DNA from: Malaya genurostris | Lineage: Eukaryota > Arthropoda > Insecta > Diptera > Culicidae | DNA: 64,000 nucleotides | Direction: 5' to 3' | Assembly: GCF_030247185.1 (NCBI RefSeq) | Contig: NC_080570.1 | Location: 165,898,382 to 165,962,381 of the forward strand | Part shown: positions 22,181 to 33,989 of the stretch, piece after piece | How the letters are laid out: every line of letters starts with the position of its first letter | Position numbering within the stretch: position 1 is the first letter of the stretch | Translations under genes and position numbers: made by a program | The notes under the pieces: model-generated | Databases searched by the model: none | Told to the model about the DNA's origin: nothing | The model's input: the letters and a program-made list of their open reading frames with translations, nothing else

Positions 22181-24202
22181 TTCTTCATACAACTTAATTA
22201 AGTAACTGTAATTAGTTTTAAGACGGCTAAAGATGCACAATAAAATGCATAAAAAAATTGGATTTTACTAACAATGCTTTATTCCAAATTTAATCTGTTC
22301 AACAAATTGAAAAAGCCTTACAATTCATGATCCACATATATTTTATGTTGTGCTTGGTACGGTCTCATCGCCATCTGGTACTAATTTCTACATCCTTTAT
22401 TCTCACAACTCTGCGGTCAACACCAAACATAGAAATCCCCTTATCAGTGTGATATTCTCCTCATCATAAATAGATACCCCGCACAAAAACTAATGGCAAC
22501 TGGTATAGTTCAAATTATATAAATACCAAATATAACGGCAACCCGTAATACGCATTGTCAAATTTAACCAAACTTCACATCATACACGAGGATAAATTGT
22601 CACTTGTTACACACCGGTACAATAAACTACTGACGTTTGAAATTTCTGTAAAGTGGCACAAATTTAGAATACATGATAATGAAAAATGCATTCAGCTATA
22701 CCAGAATTGGATGAAGCAGCAAGTCTTCACTAGGATACAATGAAATCCATAAGATTTACATTCATCGTTAGAGTTGAAATCAACATTAAATGAATGAGAC
22801 GAGAGCAACGCAAAACATTTATAATTGACATAGTCGATAAAACAGTTGGATGAGCGCGTTCAAATAATTTAAAACAGTATTTTGCTGCAAAACGATAACA
22901 GAACAATACTACAAATAGTTCGAGTGATAATTGTAAATCAGAGTGTATACAAACGTAAAGCATATATACTGTTTTATTGAAACTGTGGAGATGTTTCACT
23001 GAGCGAGAGTAATGCTAAAATTCGTAAATTTTTTGTGTACAATCGTATTCGTTAAAAATAATAATTCGAGAAAAATGCCGTTGCTTAACAGTAGTATATT
23101 GGAAAATCAGGCCTGACCATAGTCCATAAATAGTCCGCGTCCGAACGTCGATGTATCGTTTTCTAAACAATGGAACGAAACAATAATTTATCCTCGAAAT
23201 ACCATTCCTGTGGACGTAAAGATATGATTCCGAATGATAAGGGATGGCACAATGGTTTCCAAGCCTTCCAAGTTATAAAGTATTCTCGGCTTGGTCAATA
23301 TAAAATAAAACTTCGTTTTCGGTTATAGCAACTGGACGTGATTCAACGGATGATCCTGGAATGCTCGATGTTTACACTTTTCTTCCTCACGTCTTCAAGA
23401 AAAAAACGTTTTCAAGAAAAAAAATGACAACCGCACTCCATCATAGAAAAATCTAGCCACCTGTCCATTTACTATCGGAAATAATGATTTCCGTACAGAT
23501 AGAACGGCCTACTGAGGGGATAGGTTTTCGTCATAAAATTTACCGAACAGCGGAATCCAATTTTAGTGTGAGGGCAGTAATAACGAAATCTACATTACAT
23601 TACATTAGTGGTCCACTCAGGCAAAATGAGTAGGCAAATCTTATGATGCATCAAATATCACCATTTCAAAAGATTAATATAAAAAATTGCGTTGTTACCA
23701 ACATTACGGATGAGATGTCGTCACTCTACTTACAGGCACTCTACCAATTATAACCATAATGACATTGTCAAAACAACATGACCAGAGATGCCAGATTCAC
23801 AGACACATTCCGAATTTTCTGCACAGATTTGAAATAATCATTGTCACAGATTTTCGAATTCGATCACTGACCGTCAATGAACACCTGAAAGCCTTGAAAC
23901 TGACCATGGAAAACAGTGAAAATGTAGTTCCAGTTTTTGCTTACGAAAACGATGCCAATCTGCAATGTTCATATGGGAAGTGAATACAGATTTTATACAG
24001 ACTGAGTTTTGAATCGAACACAGATTATTTAAAAAATGACCTGGCATCCTTGAACATGACGTGCACATTGAAGGATTAGAAAATTATTCTTTGAACTCTT
24101 GTTTAAAAAATATTGATAATTCTTTTTGATTTCTACCATCGTTTCCGAATTTTTCAAAGTAAAAATATAATGCAAACGGCCAGAGAATAAAACGGTCACG
24201 AC
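22181..24202. other. Intergenic, one MITE fragment
   Basis: AT-rich DNA with no supported gene. The only feature I see is a right-hand end of the hAT-like MITE family at about 23692-23743. The upstream control region of the selenoprotein K gene must lie here, but no exact core promoter motif stands out. Confidence 0.5.
23692..23743 (+). mobile_element. hAT-like MITE, right-end fragment
   Basis: TTGTTACCAACATTACGGATG and a following GTCGTCACTCT...GGCACTCTA match the right end of the element at 55352-55515. The left end is missing. Confidence 0.6.
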
Positions 24203-24615
24203 ATGGTGTACATTGCGAGAGGTAAATAACTCAGAGAAGATTTTCAGTCTGTAGTATACGTCATTCAATATTTCAGACGGAACAGTCCATCAGAATCCTC
24301 CATGGACCATCCAGCGCTTCATAGGACTGTTCACCGGACTCTTTGCCGTCATCGTTATGTTGTAAGTTGATAGTTTTGTATATACTTGTAAAATCGCTCG
24401 CAAACATTGACTTGATTTTGTATCCTTTTGTCAGCTTCCGGACGATGTTGGATATGGGTTCGAGCGGATCTACGAATACAACGGATGGTGGTAACAGCCG
24501 TCGTGGAGGTGGTGGACCCGGTGGGGGTGGTCCTGGAGGACCACGACACAGACCGATTGGCAGGACAATGACTTTACGGGATTGTACTATTCCCGGAGGA
24601 GGATGAGCGCGGTAA
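24203..24615 (+). CDS. SelK: Selenoprotein K, with UGA read as selenocysteine
   Basis: Exons: 24203-24221, 24277-24361 and 24435-24615 (285 nt, 94 aa). The protein starts MVYIARDGTVHQNPPWTIQR and has one membrane segment (IGLFTGLFAVIVMFF). A Gly/Arg/Pro-rich cytosolic tail follows and ends PGGG-U-AR. The TGA at 24604-24606 is codon 92. It is followed by GCG CGG TAA, which mirrors the GGUGR end of vertebrate selenoprotein K, also 94 residues with Sec at 92. A SECIS-like hairpin lies about 100 nt downstream. The family is an ER membrane protein tied to ERAD and palmitoylation (with DHHC6 in mammals). A caller that takes UGA as stop would lose the last three residues, including the functional one. 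A poly(A) signal lies at 24920-24925. The gene is convergent with the CAP gene. Confidence 0.88.
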
Positions 24616-24699
24616 AGCATTCGCTTCGGAATTTCACCATTTCGGTCGAATGCTTTGATGTTTATCTCTTCGTGGAAACCTTCAGAAGTCTAAAAGCGC

Positions 24700-24775
24700 T
24701 CGCTTTTGTATGACGAATGAGCTCTAAACCTAAGCTAAACCACAGGCGGGTTCATTCCGAAGAGGAATTTGGAAG
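24700..24775 (+). ncRNA. SECIS-like element of selenoprotein K
   Basis: The 5' core ATGA is at 24710-24713 and the 3' core CGAA at 24758-24761, providing the tandem G-A pairs. Helix II pairs GAATGA (24715-24720) with TCATTC (24752-24757) and then GCTC (24721-24724) with GGGT (24748-24751), two of these as G-U pairs. An unpaired AAA (24726-24728) follows. A mini-helix pairs CCT (24729-24731) with AGG (24744-24746), as in form 2 SECIS. One C-C mismatch lies next to the core, and helix I is weak. The fold was made by eye. Confidence 0.75.
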
Positions 24776-25415
24776 GTTCACCAAATTTGCTGTATCACTA
24801 TGTTTCGTTCTACTTAACTATCACTCTAAATAATCCTGTTAAAATAATAGTAATAGGATAATTTAAATATTCCTCATTTGTAAGGATTTTCCCGTGTCCT
24901 TTTTTTATCGTATGGCTCAAATAAAGATTTGTTCATAGTTTCAATACGTATCGTACAGTTTTTTTTCATATTGTCCAACCCTAAATATATGTTGTATACA
25001 CCCATATTCTGCATTCCGATCGAATGGCGTTTTTGTTTGGGAGATTCGAACTCAATCGAGACACAGATTGCAAAATTTCGCATTCGATCGAAATGCAGAA
25101 TAGGGGTTATGTACAGAACTGTTCTGTATTTCGATTGAATGCAAAAATTTCCATTTTGTTTTTAGCCTGAGTGAATGTTTTGTATGGAAAACTCGAACTT
25201 GATCTTTGCGATTCTGAGTATATTTGTCCTATTTATATAGAAATTCGCTTGTTCCATGGGACAATGATGCGTAGAACGGCAGTTTATACGATGATAATTT
25301 ATATCGTATTTGGCCGTTTTGGAAGATTTTTTTTCAAACCTGTAACATATTTTTTTCTGGTTTACAATAAAACTTTACAGAACCGAATATTTATTGACAC
25401 ATTATAACTAAAGTG

Positions 25416-26636
25416 CTACTCATAGAATGGCACGGAATGTATTGAATGATTTTCCTCCATGCTACACAACCCATTGTAGTGCGGATTCATGCCCGACACA
25501 CATTTGGCACCCATTTGTCCTTTGCGGTAGACCGGTTGGCTGTAGATACTGGTAATTGAATAATTGCAGGCGTACAGTACCACTTTGAATGTGTAACCGG
25601 ATACTTTCTGTGGATATATGACGATTCCACATCCGATCGCAGTAGTCCGGTCGCTCATCATCTGGGTAAAATGGCCGATTGTAACACTGAAATTGTAGAC
25701 AAGAACATTTATAATGACAGCTACATCGTTCAAGAACTACTTTCGCAAAGACCTACTTGGCCGGATTCACGAAATCGTCCATCACTTTCTGATCTGCATC
25801 CTTGTATTCGTTGAACCAAAGACTTGTCAATTTTTGTATTATATCAAAAATATTTTCATCAATGGGATAGTAACCGAGGGCCAGGTTTTGTCCTGCTTGG
25901 CGGTACAAATCCGTATTTCGACACTCATCATGTTTGAACTGGCAACTTTTCACGTTTAGCTCCGCTAACGTGGCCAGCTCATCGTTCCACATCTAGATTA
26001 AACGAAATTATAGCTCTGTTTCGGTCATATTCGGGGATAGACAAACTTACGACGGTTGGCATCCGGAAGGCAGCTTCAAAACCCTCAAGCGATCCATTAG
26101 CTAGTCGGTTTCTGGCTTCGTTGTGCAGATGAATGATGAAAGCTTCAATCTGGGAATCAATTTTGAACAATGTCCTTCCTGGCAGACAACTTTCGGCGAA
26201 TGATCCGTCGTGACCGCATGCGACATGTTTCTTTTGTACCAACTGTCCCGACAAATCGTACTGCAAGCAAAGATCCTCGCGGCAATAGAAATCGTTTCTA
26301 TCGTTTTGAGGATCAGTCGTTGTTGGCAAGCTTGTCGAGACTGTATCTTCTACCGATTCCGTAGACTCAGTGGTATCTGGCAGAAAGGTTATTTCGAAAA
26401 TTGTACTGTCTTCTGTAACCTCTATCTTTTCGGTACTTGGATTCGAATCGCTGGCGTCGTATTTCAAGTGATCATACGCTATAGCTTTGGTGCTACTGGC
26501 AAACGCAATTAGTATCAAGCACACTTTCCATGACGACCGTCGCTTTAACGACGCTGAGAACTTTGATAGGTGTCGATAATTGGCAGTGTCTGGAATCAGA
26601 TAAAGACCCGGATCACTACTCACAGCCACGCTGCAT
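25416..26636 (-). CDS. Secreted CAP / antigen-5-like protein
   Basis: Exons from 5' to 3': 26624-26636, 26051-26553, 25757-25992 and 25416-25686 (1023 nt, 340 aa). The tiny first exon (MQRG) joins through a GTGAGT donor to give MQRGSSLKRRSSWKVCLILI, a good signal peptide. An unspliced start at 26629 is possible but puts 33 residues before the hydrophobic core. A Ser/Thr/Glu-rich stretch (about residues 35-90) precedes the CAP module. That module shows FYCREDLC, HVACGHDGSF, LHNEARNRLA, RMPTVMWNDELATLAE, HDECRNT, GHFTQMMSDRTTAIGCG and LYACNYS. This is the antigen-5 pattern of insect CAP proteins, which are secreted and common in saliva and haemolymph; the role here is unknown. A poly(A) signal (minus) is at 25390-25395. 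AGATAAG-type GATA sites lie upstream (for example about 26723). Confidence 0.88.
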
Positions 26637-28359
26637 GACCATGTGGTAGTTGATCGCCGGTATATTGTTGATCAAATCGATCAAGGTGAATTTTTGAGGA
26701 AGGAAGCGTTCAGAACATCATTAAGATAAGAGGGCCTTTAACGGCTTGCAAAAAAAAAACAATGCTTGATTCTTCCTCTGTTTTCAGTCACGTCGTGATC
26801 TTCATTTTTTTTTCTACCCCAACCTGAAACCATTGATCATCTCGAGCAACGGAACGGACAGAGTAACTCTCCCTTTTTCATATCTCTATATAATCAAGCG
26901 ATAAATACTAATTACCGCCCATGGTTGCTGTTTATTGTTATTTGTTTTCACCATTGATCGTTAATGAGGAAGGGTAATAAAAACTAGTATCGATTCAACG
27001 ATCAACACATTGATTGAAAAAAAAATCGTGAATTTGTTTGCGCTTTGATGGTAACCGTTTTGCATTTGCACAGAGAACGTACCGTATAATCAAACAATAC
27101 TCGAACAAAACTCATAACTTAGCAAATCCACTCGAAAATTTGTCAATCTTGGGTGGGAATGAATTTTTCATGCATAAAGAAAAACGAATAAAAATTTCGC
27201 ATGAAAAATCCGCACAGAAAGGAACACATAACTTGGGAACTCTAAATTACTTTGAAAATTTGCATAAAAATGTATCTTGATGGACATATATTGATATTGT
27301 ATCATGGCATAAATACGCACAACACTCCTTCTATATATTTAAAATTACAGTATTACTAAAAGAATGATTTCAAACTAGAACTAAAGTTCTCAACAGTTTT
27401 CAAGTAGCAGAATATCATCCAGAGAATTCCTACACCGATATAAATTTATTTTACGCATCAACAGAACCTCATGTTCTATAGTTTTCAATATCCGCTACCT
27501 TTAACTGCTAACTGGTTCAATGCCACGTGGTAAATCAGAGCAACTGAGGAATACTGACCCATTACGCGCAATACGAAACTCAATTCAGCGCCTGCTATGT
27601 TTTTGAAAGGGGCAATAGTAAATACACAACCAAAAACAAACTCACGACACTGTAAACACGATCAGAAACTGATCAATCACAACAGAACACGCCGTACGAC
27701 CTGCCAGCACTCGACAAACTTGTCCAATCCAAGTAGGCACTTTTATATGAATGACGATGGCCGAGAGGAAGAGGTCCCATCCTGAATCTCGCGAGAGGGA
27801 TGGGTTAAAAGATTTGCGCTGCTGCGAAAAAAAAAAGCCGCCCGTCAGAATTGTTAATTTGTAGGTATCTTTTGCCCGCATGTAAATCCCGTGTGCACCT
27901 TTTTGACCATCAGATAAGGCGCGAGAGTGGCGGTTATTATAAATTCTATATCTATCGGGGAAGAAAAAAATATGTGCTTCATGTATGTTTTGTATAAAAC
28001 CATCAGCCTGCTACGATATAGTATCAACTTGACTCGTTGAGCTGTTTCTGCAAATAAACAACTTTGGACTGTGACCGATCAGCGCCGTTATTTGCGTTAC
28101 AAGAATTTGCTTATAAAAGGCACTTCTAAAGTGAGTAAATTTTGATGAGTTGCAAGAGCATCCACTTACAGCAAGCATTAGTCTGTTTAGGATAAAATCA
28201 AATTTAATAAGCATAAATAAATTAATAATATCACTAGACTTCCAAATGCAATGGATACCATCAGCATGTGAACTTAGTTGAGATGATCACTCCAGTTCAT
28301 CGATTAATCGACGTCAGAAGGCGATCAAGGACGTTCAGTGCCATGCCAATACAGTCACG

Positions 28360-28395
28360 TACCCAGAGGGGGGCCCGGGCCCCTCCCGGAATCAA
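28360..28395. repeat. GGGCCC-rich transposon terminus-like fragment
   Basis: CGTACCCAGAGGGGGGCCCG followed by GGCCCCTCCCGGAA resembles the GGGCCCCTCCCGAA motif of the inverted pair at 28713-28988. It is probably another degraded end of the same kind of element. Confidence 0.35.
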
Positions 28396-28639
28396 AAATA
28401 GATATATATTTATTTAGAATTTATAAGACATGCGTTGCAGAAATAACAAAACAGTAAACGTAAAGAAATGTAATACAATAGCAGTACCAGTGGAAAAGTT
28501 TAAAGTGTCTGTTAAAAACACCCCTAAAAGGCACACCGAGAATTAGGTACATAAGCAATCTTCAACAACATTATTTGTATTTTTTTCGATTATAGAGGTT
28601 TTAACATTGTTGTCATTCACCTCTTCGGGCCAGAAAAGA

Positions 28640-28700
28640 TTTCTGATCCTATGTGCGGGGTTGGGAATCGAACCCAGGTGCTATACGCTATACCCGTTCC
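28640..28700 (+). repeat. tRNA-derived SINE-like fragment
   Basis: CCTATGTGCGGGGTTGGGAA followed by TCGAACCCAGG contains a T-arm-like segment (reverse complement GGTTCGATTCCC). The same motif occurs inverted at 16710-16765. It is too degenerate to be a tRNA gene. Confidence 0.4.
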
Positions 28701-28712
28701 CTATTTGTATTT

Positions 28713-28988
28713 CTTTGGGCCCCTCCCGAAACGAAATCCTGGATACGGGCCTGTGCCAATATCTTCGGTCCGACCCCGACAATGAGTATGGGAAGAGGGA
28801 GAGGGAGAGGGAGAGGGAGAAGGAGAAGGAAATAAGCCCGCTGCCATTCCTTTTTGTTTTTTTTTTCATATCAAAAAGCTGGAATTACAATTCCATCCAT
28901 ACCATATCTTAACATAAAAACATACATTCCAACAACATATGTACTTCCAGGCCCGTATCCAGGATTTCATTTCGGGAGGGGCCCAAAG
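28713..28988. mobile_element. Inverted-repeat element, GGGCCCCTCCCG termini
   Basis: Arms of about 41 bp at 28713-28753 and 28948-28988 are reverse complements with one clear mismatch. Each runs from CTTTGGGCCCCTCCCGAA to GGATACGGGCCTG. The 194-bp centre holds a GAGGGA hexamer tract. A diverged single arm lies at 10685-10720. No coding capacity is present. The class is not known to me. Confidence 0.6.
28793..28832 (+). repeat. GAGGGA/GAAGGA purine-rich tandem repeat
   Basis: About six hexamer units of GAGGGA passing into GAAGGA, lying between the arms of the inverted repeat at 28713-28988. Confidence 0.85.
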
Positions 28989-29271
28989 ATAAAAAATTAT
29001 GTTACTTATGTACATACATATTCCTTATGTACATACATAAATTTGTAACTGTGACCGAGATTGTGTTATACTTCTTAACGTTTACTATCATGCCATTTCA
29101 GTCGCACATGTCTTCTAGATATCCATTTCTAGAGCACAAAAATCCACAAGACTTGTGAAAGATTTCGGGAAGTGGTCCGAGATTGCTCCCTTACTCAGAT
29201 TCTTGGAGAACGGAAAACATCTTCTAAATGTGTAGGTCATATTAGTTGATGGCCACACAAACTTACTCTGG

Positions 29272-29746
29272 TTATACAGGTTTCGGTATCAGGTCGCGGA
29301 AGTAGCGGTCTGAAATTCCAAAACGAAACTCACATCGATTTCTCAGAGTTGACTTGAGGTTTTGGAACAGATAATAGTTTGAAGAAGCTAAATAAGGTGA
29401 ACAAGGTGGATGGGCAAGCAACTGGAGCCCTAATCCGTTGATTTCAACCGTAGCAGCGATGCTCATGTACTTCATGTAAGGCCCTTTCACTTGTATTGAG
29501 GTAATCCTCCAAAAGTATACTATGACAATCCCAGAAACCCAGCATCGTAATTTTTCCGACCCATGCACTAGTGCCGCTTCGGCAGTGTACTTCGGCAGAT
29601 ACTCGATGAATCTTCGAGCAATAAAAAAAACAACTAATATTTCTTTGGAATTTCCGCTCAACGATTGCTTTTGCGTTTTGCAGCAATGGCCGTTTTTTTA
29701 AGAATGTAAATTGACCCTTAATGGCATTATTAATTTCTGTTTTCAA
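29272..29746 (-). pseudogene. Decayed mariner-type transposase
   Basis: Minus-strand pieces include KITMLGFWDCHSILLEDYLN (block around the second aspartate region) and HPPCSPYLASSNYYLFQNLK (third-aspartate block, with the aspartate itself changed). LRNRCEFRFGISDRYF follows. Two overlapping frames must be combined, so it is frameshifted. It is related to the relics at 10480-10645 and 60500-60607. Confidence 0.6.
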
Positions 29747-30549
29747 AAGCTAGTATGGTTCGAGTATTTTTGTCTCGCAATCACAAGTGAAACATTTATC
29801 CAGACTGTTAAATAAGAGTGTCGGACTTCCGGTGAAACCCTCAACGAGTGAACACGTTGTATCGTGTTAGTGCGGTGAAAATTTGAGTATTTCGCCAAAG
29901 TCGACTCGTATGGCCAGCTAACGAAATTGTTGTGGGATAAGTTTTGAGCACAATTAAGTTAAAAATTTTTCTCGTTCTTAACGACTGGAAATTTTAAACT
30001 CTCATTTCCCTGTATTTTCGGAACTCGAAGTACGATACCGACAAAATACAAAAGTACCGTATGAGAACGAAAGATCTTTCATTTAAATTTTTCGGTTTTT
30101 CAACGATATCAAAATAACTAGAAATTGTAAGAGGAGAAATAATATGAAAATTATAGCACCATAGTGGTCAAGGAAGAGCAAGGATGTGAAGATAAAGTGC
30201 GGAAAAGTGAGCCGTGACAAGAGTCACGCAGCTAAACTTTTATCTTCTACCAGCGGACTCGAACTTAGGCAGCTCATCAATGCAAATCATCCGAGTCTCG
30301 GATATGTCAGAAAGTAAAGGTAACGGTCGTTTACTATTTACTATCCGAACCGTCATTTAGGATCAAAGCTCTTACAATGACATCGTCGAATCTTTCTACG
30401 GGTGATTAAAACACTAAATAATAATACATTTTAAATTAGATAAGTTGATTGATAATGATTTTTAATGATTTCAGGCGCCGTTGCCACAGGTAAATAATCT
30501 CACCATTCTACAAAAAAATACACACATAGAAACTTTATTTCAATATATT

Positions 30550-33500
30550 TTAATCGTACCTAAGCGAAAGTAAATCAACCAATTTTCCACCAAGAATATT
30601 ATCCAGATGCGATCCGTCCCAGTAACACCGACCGCATCCATCACAGATGAAAAAGACATCAACGTTGGCAAGCACAATGTCTCCGACATAACTGGTGTCG
30701 ATTCTAGCGCCGCTTTCGGTCAGCCCACTCAAACGCCCGTTCGCCGAAAGCGTATCCAGTATCCAGCTTCGATCCAGCTTAATCCTTTGCATTTCCTTTT
30801 CCAGCGGTTCTTTTCGATTGTCGATCCTGAACGATTGTGGCATTTCAGTCCCATGCATCAGAAAATAAATGTCAGCGGGGCGGGCCGATAGAAATCGGCC
30901 ACAATTGCACAACTGACAGCGACTGAAAATATTTTCCTGTCGAATTACAATTCGGTAGTATCGAAGCACCTCCAACAGCTGGTCTTCGACACGATCGTTG
31001 CCAATTTTGTAGCAGTGACCTGATGGGAGATATTCTGTGAACTAAACGAAATCGATTTGTATTCGTCATTGATTTAATATACTTCATATGTTTCTACATA
31101 CCTTGTAATAGTTAGATCCTCGGGTTAGCACAAATCGTTTCTCCTGGAGTGCCAAAAATACGCAACGGTCATGGTTCTCGGGACTCTTAATCGATACCGT
31201 ATCGATTCCGAATCGTCGCAGCATCTTGGCCAGACCTTCCAGCATTTTGTCGCAAACAAAACGCACCTCGGAAACGCTGGAAATTCAAGATAAATTATCG
31301 TTTTTTTTCTATTAATCAATTTTTCTTATTGAGTCAGAGGATTGATTTGATGTATGGAATGAGAAATACTCCCTGGAATGAGATGGCAACAGTTTATGAG
31401 TTCACGTTATATTATTACAGTTCAGGTAATTCATATTTTGTACGCGTATTCTTCGATTGCTTGGTCACTTACAACACAGATCTAGCGTTCGGACCAGGTG
31501 GTTGTTGCTGATCTCTATTTCGATTCGGATGACTATGTGTACCACTTTCATGGGCAAAGCTGCTTCCTGCATCGTGAGTTATTCGTTGATTGTACTGCTC
31601 ATCGGTGCCATTACGCCTTGATCTTCTACTTCCTTTTGATTTAGTTGATCGTTTCTTTCCTGCTCCTCCTTCGCCGGATTTGTTTTCGTAGAACAAATTA
31701 TTGATTATATCACTTGGATCAAGTTTCAGCTTCTCTAGTTGTTTTCGAATCGCATCAAAGATTTCAAGCAAACAGTACGCATCCAATGCAGCATATTGCA
31801 GCTGTTCTTTACGTAAAGGCCGCTGAGCCCAATTGGAAAATTGATTCGATTTGTCCAATTTTCTCCCTACACACAGCTTAGCCAGGTTAGCTAAATTTAG
31901 ATTTACAACTTCCTCTACAAGAACCACGAGAAAAAAAATCAGAAATCTGCAGACAGTTGCATAAAAAAAAAACACTAACCTTCGAAAGGAAAACAGAAAT
32001 TCTTGATGGTTCCGACATATCTCCATAGATCCTGCAAATCCAGTATTCCCGAACTGTTTTGCGAACTATACACGACATTGAACGCTGGTAGTGCTTTTTG
32101 GAACATAGAAATATCAGTGGAAGGAGCAAATGCCAGTTTTAGAATATCATCCCTGTTGAACACATGTTTGGCCAACGCCGTCCAGTCGGAACCATCCAAT
32201 CGGCTCATCATGACGTCAATCAAGTAAACATCGTCCCACGTAGCTAACTGAATTAACGAAACTTCGTTGGAACCTCCGAATGTTGGTTTCCATTCGGAAT
32301 CGAATGCGACGATTGACTGCTGTCTGAGATCCGAAATCATCGCATAAAATTTTTCACGTGAATCCACAAGATGTACGTGATCATCTTCCAAGTTCAACGT
32401 ATGCGTTGCTTCACTATTCCTCGAATCCCATAATTCCACATCGGTTGCATTTTCAACGGGTGTCACATTCTTACCAGCACTGGAATTTATCGGGTCAAAA
32501 ACAAACGAGCTCAATCGATTGGTGCCACGTGACTTACTTTTCGGTTAGGTAATCCTGTACCAGCAAAGGAAGATCTTTCAATTTCAGCTTGTAGAATTTA
32601 GCCCATCTGGCAGCTTCAGCCTGATCGTTGAAATTCGAACAGAGATATACCAGTTCCATCTGAAGATCCTTGTCGCTCATTGAAACAGTGTCCCGCACCA
32701 TTTCATCCCACGAATCTTTATCTAAAAACAAATAAATCAAAATATAAGTTCAAACTGAATGCCTTGCTGTAAAAACGAGACTTACTTAAACTTTTCTCAT
32801 AGTAGCGCTTGTGAAGCAAAAACTGCAAAGCACCAAAATTTTTCATTTTACTGACATTGGGCGCAAACTCCTTGGGAACATTGTAGGTCTTAGATAGCCG
32901 CTGAACCAATTTACTCAATGGTTTCTGGTGCAATTTACTATAGTATACATCGGTAACGTTGTGTTCGCTTACGTAAAGATGAACCAAATAAGCAAAAACA
33001 AAACTACTGAAACAATAATTCAAATTACCTAATATACAAAGAACAATTATTTTCAACCGATTGCTTTTTGTCAAAGAATGAATCGAGCAGTTTTACGACA
33101 GGCCTTTGCAAGTGTACGGCTTTGTTTAGGTATTCCTCAGCGATTGATATTTTATCCTGCAGAAAAAGTGGCATCACAAAGTCGTGCTCGTCAAAATCGT
33201 CGAATAGTTCCAGATCAATCGCAATCTGGCCAGCTTCTTTGTACTGCTTTCGATTGATCATTTCCCGTATCTTCGGAACGAACATCTCACGACAGGCCAA
33301 CAGTTCGAATGTTTCCGCTATCATACGGAACAGCAGACAGTGGCCTTGTTTGGCGATAAAATTAAATGCCACCATCCGTAGGTTATCGTCTACCAGCCCA
33401 TCCGTTCCCACACCGTACGTTTTCTTAAAGGTGGCCAACTCTTCCATGACTGCAAAACAGTGAAACATAATACAATTTCAACATAGTACAGTGTCAACAG

Positions 33501-33989
33501 CAATCGATCTAACCAGTGTAAGCAAGAGAATTACTCTTCGGTGCATTATTATCCGAACAATTGGCAAACAGTTTCAGCGCCCACTGGAATGGATTCTGGG
33601 TGCTCAAATAGAACATTTGCAATCGTTGCGTTATCAGCGGACCTTTCTTGAATGTTTTGAAACTCTCGCGGAACCCTTCGAACCAGATGGCAATGTTCTC
33701 GTCCAGCTCAATATCGAAGTCACGTTCTCCGAGTCCAGCACGCACCCCGATATGTGGAATAATTTTTATCCGTTCATCTTCGAAACATTTGTCAGCGGAT
33801 GTAGAACTGCCAGAGTCGAACGATACACATGAGTCATGCGGTACCATCAGAAACTCGTCATCCGTATCTTCCTGCAACAGTAAATCGTTTTGATGGTGAT
33901 GTTGACGTTCGCAAGTGAAACCATACACTTACGCTTTCGTACCCAGCTGGCACAAAATTTGCAATTTGCCTTGGACTTGATTCACTCAT
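30550..33989 (-). CDS. nbr: Nibbler / Mut-7 3'-5' exoribonuclease
   Basis: Nine exons: 33933-33989, 33535-33871, 33029-33449, 32786-33006, 32538-32721, 31980-32479, 31473-31914, 31102-31276 and 30550-31041 (2829 nt, 942 aa). A second possible donor for exon 2 (lower border 33514) would add 7 residues in frame. The N-terminal 400 residues are the helical part of Mut-7 proteins. The DEDDy exonuclease domain follows, with FDSEW (about 466-470), STDISMF and Y614...D618 in YAALDAYCLLEI. A basic Ser/Arg/Lys linker leads to a full Mut7-C domain (RFVCDKMLEGLAKMLRRFGI; CQLCNC; ICDGCGRCYWDGSH). In Drosophila, Nibbler trims 3' ends of miRNAs and piRNAs. The poly(A) signal AATAAA (minus) at 30534-30539 lies only 10 nt after the stop. 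Confidence 0.93.

Larger units (their letters stand above)
26637..30533. other. Intergenic, repeats
   Basis: No supported gene. It holds a SINE-like fragment (28640-28700), a GC-rich inverted repeat pair (28713-28988) and a mariner-type relic (29272-29746). The first kilobase may include control DNA of the CAP gene. Open frames such as 27038-27280 and 27597-27785 have no family features. Confidence 0.5.

Noticed and set aside
28653..28680. Candidate tRNA gene from a T-arm-like GGTTCGATTCCC segment
   Set aside because: No cloverleaf can be drawn around it, and the same fragment recurs at 16710-16765, which fits a SINE piece better.
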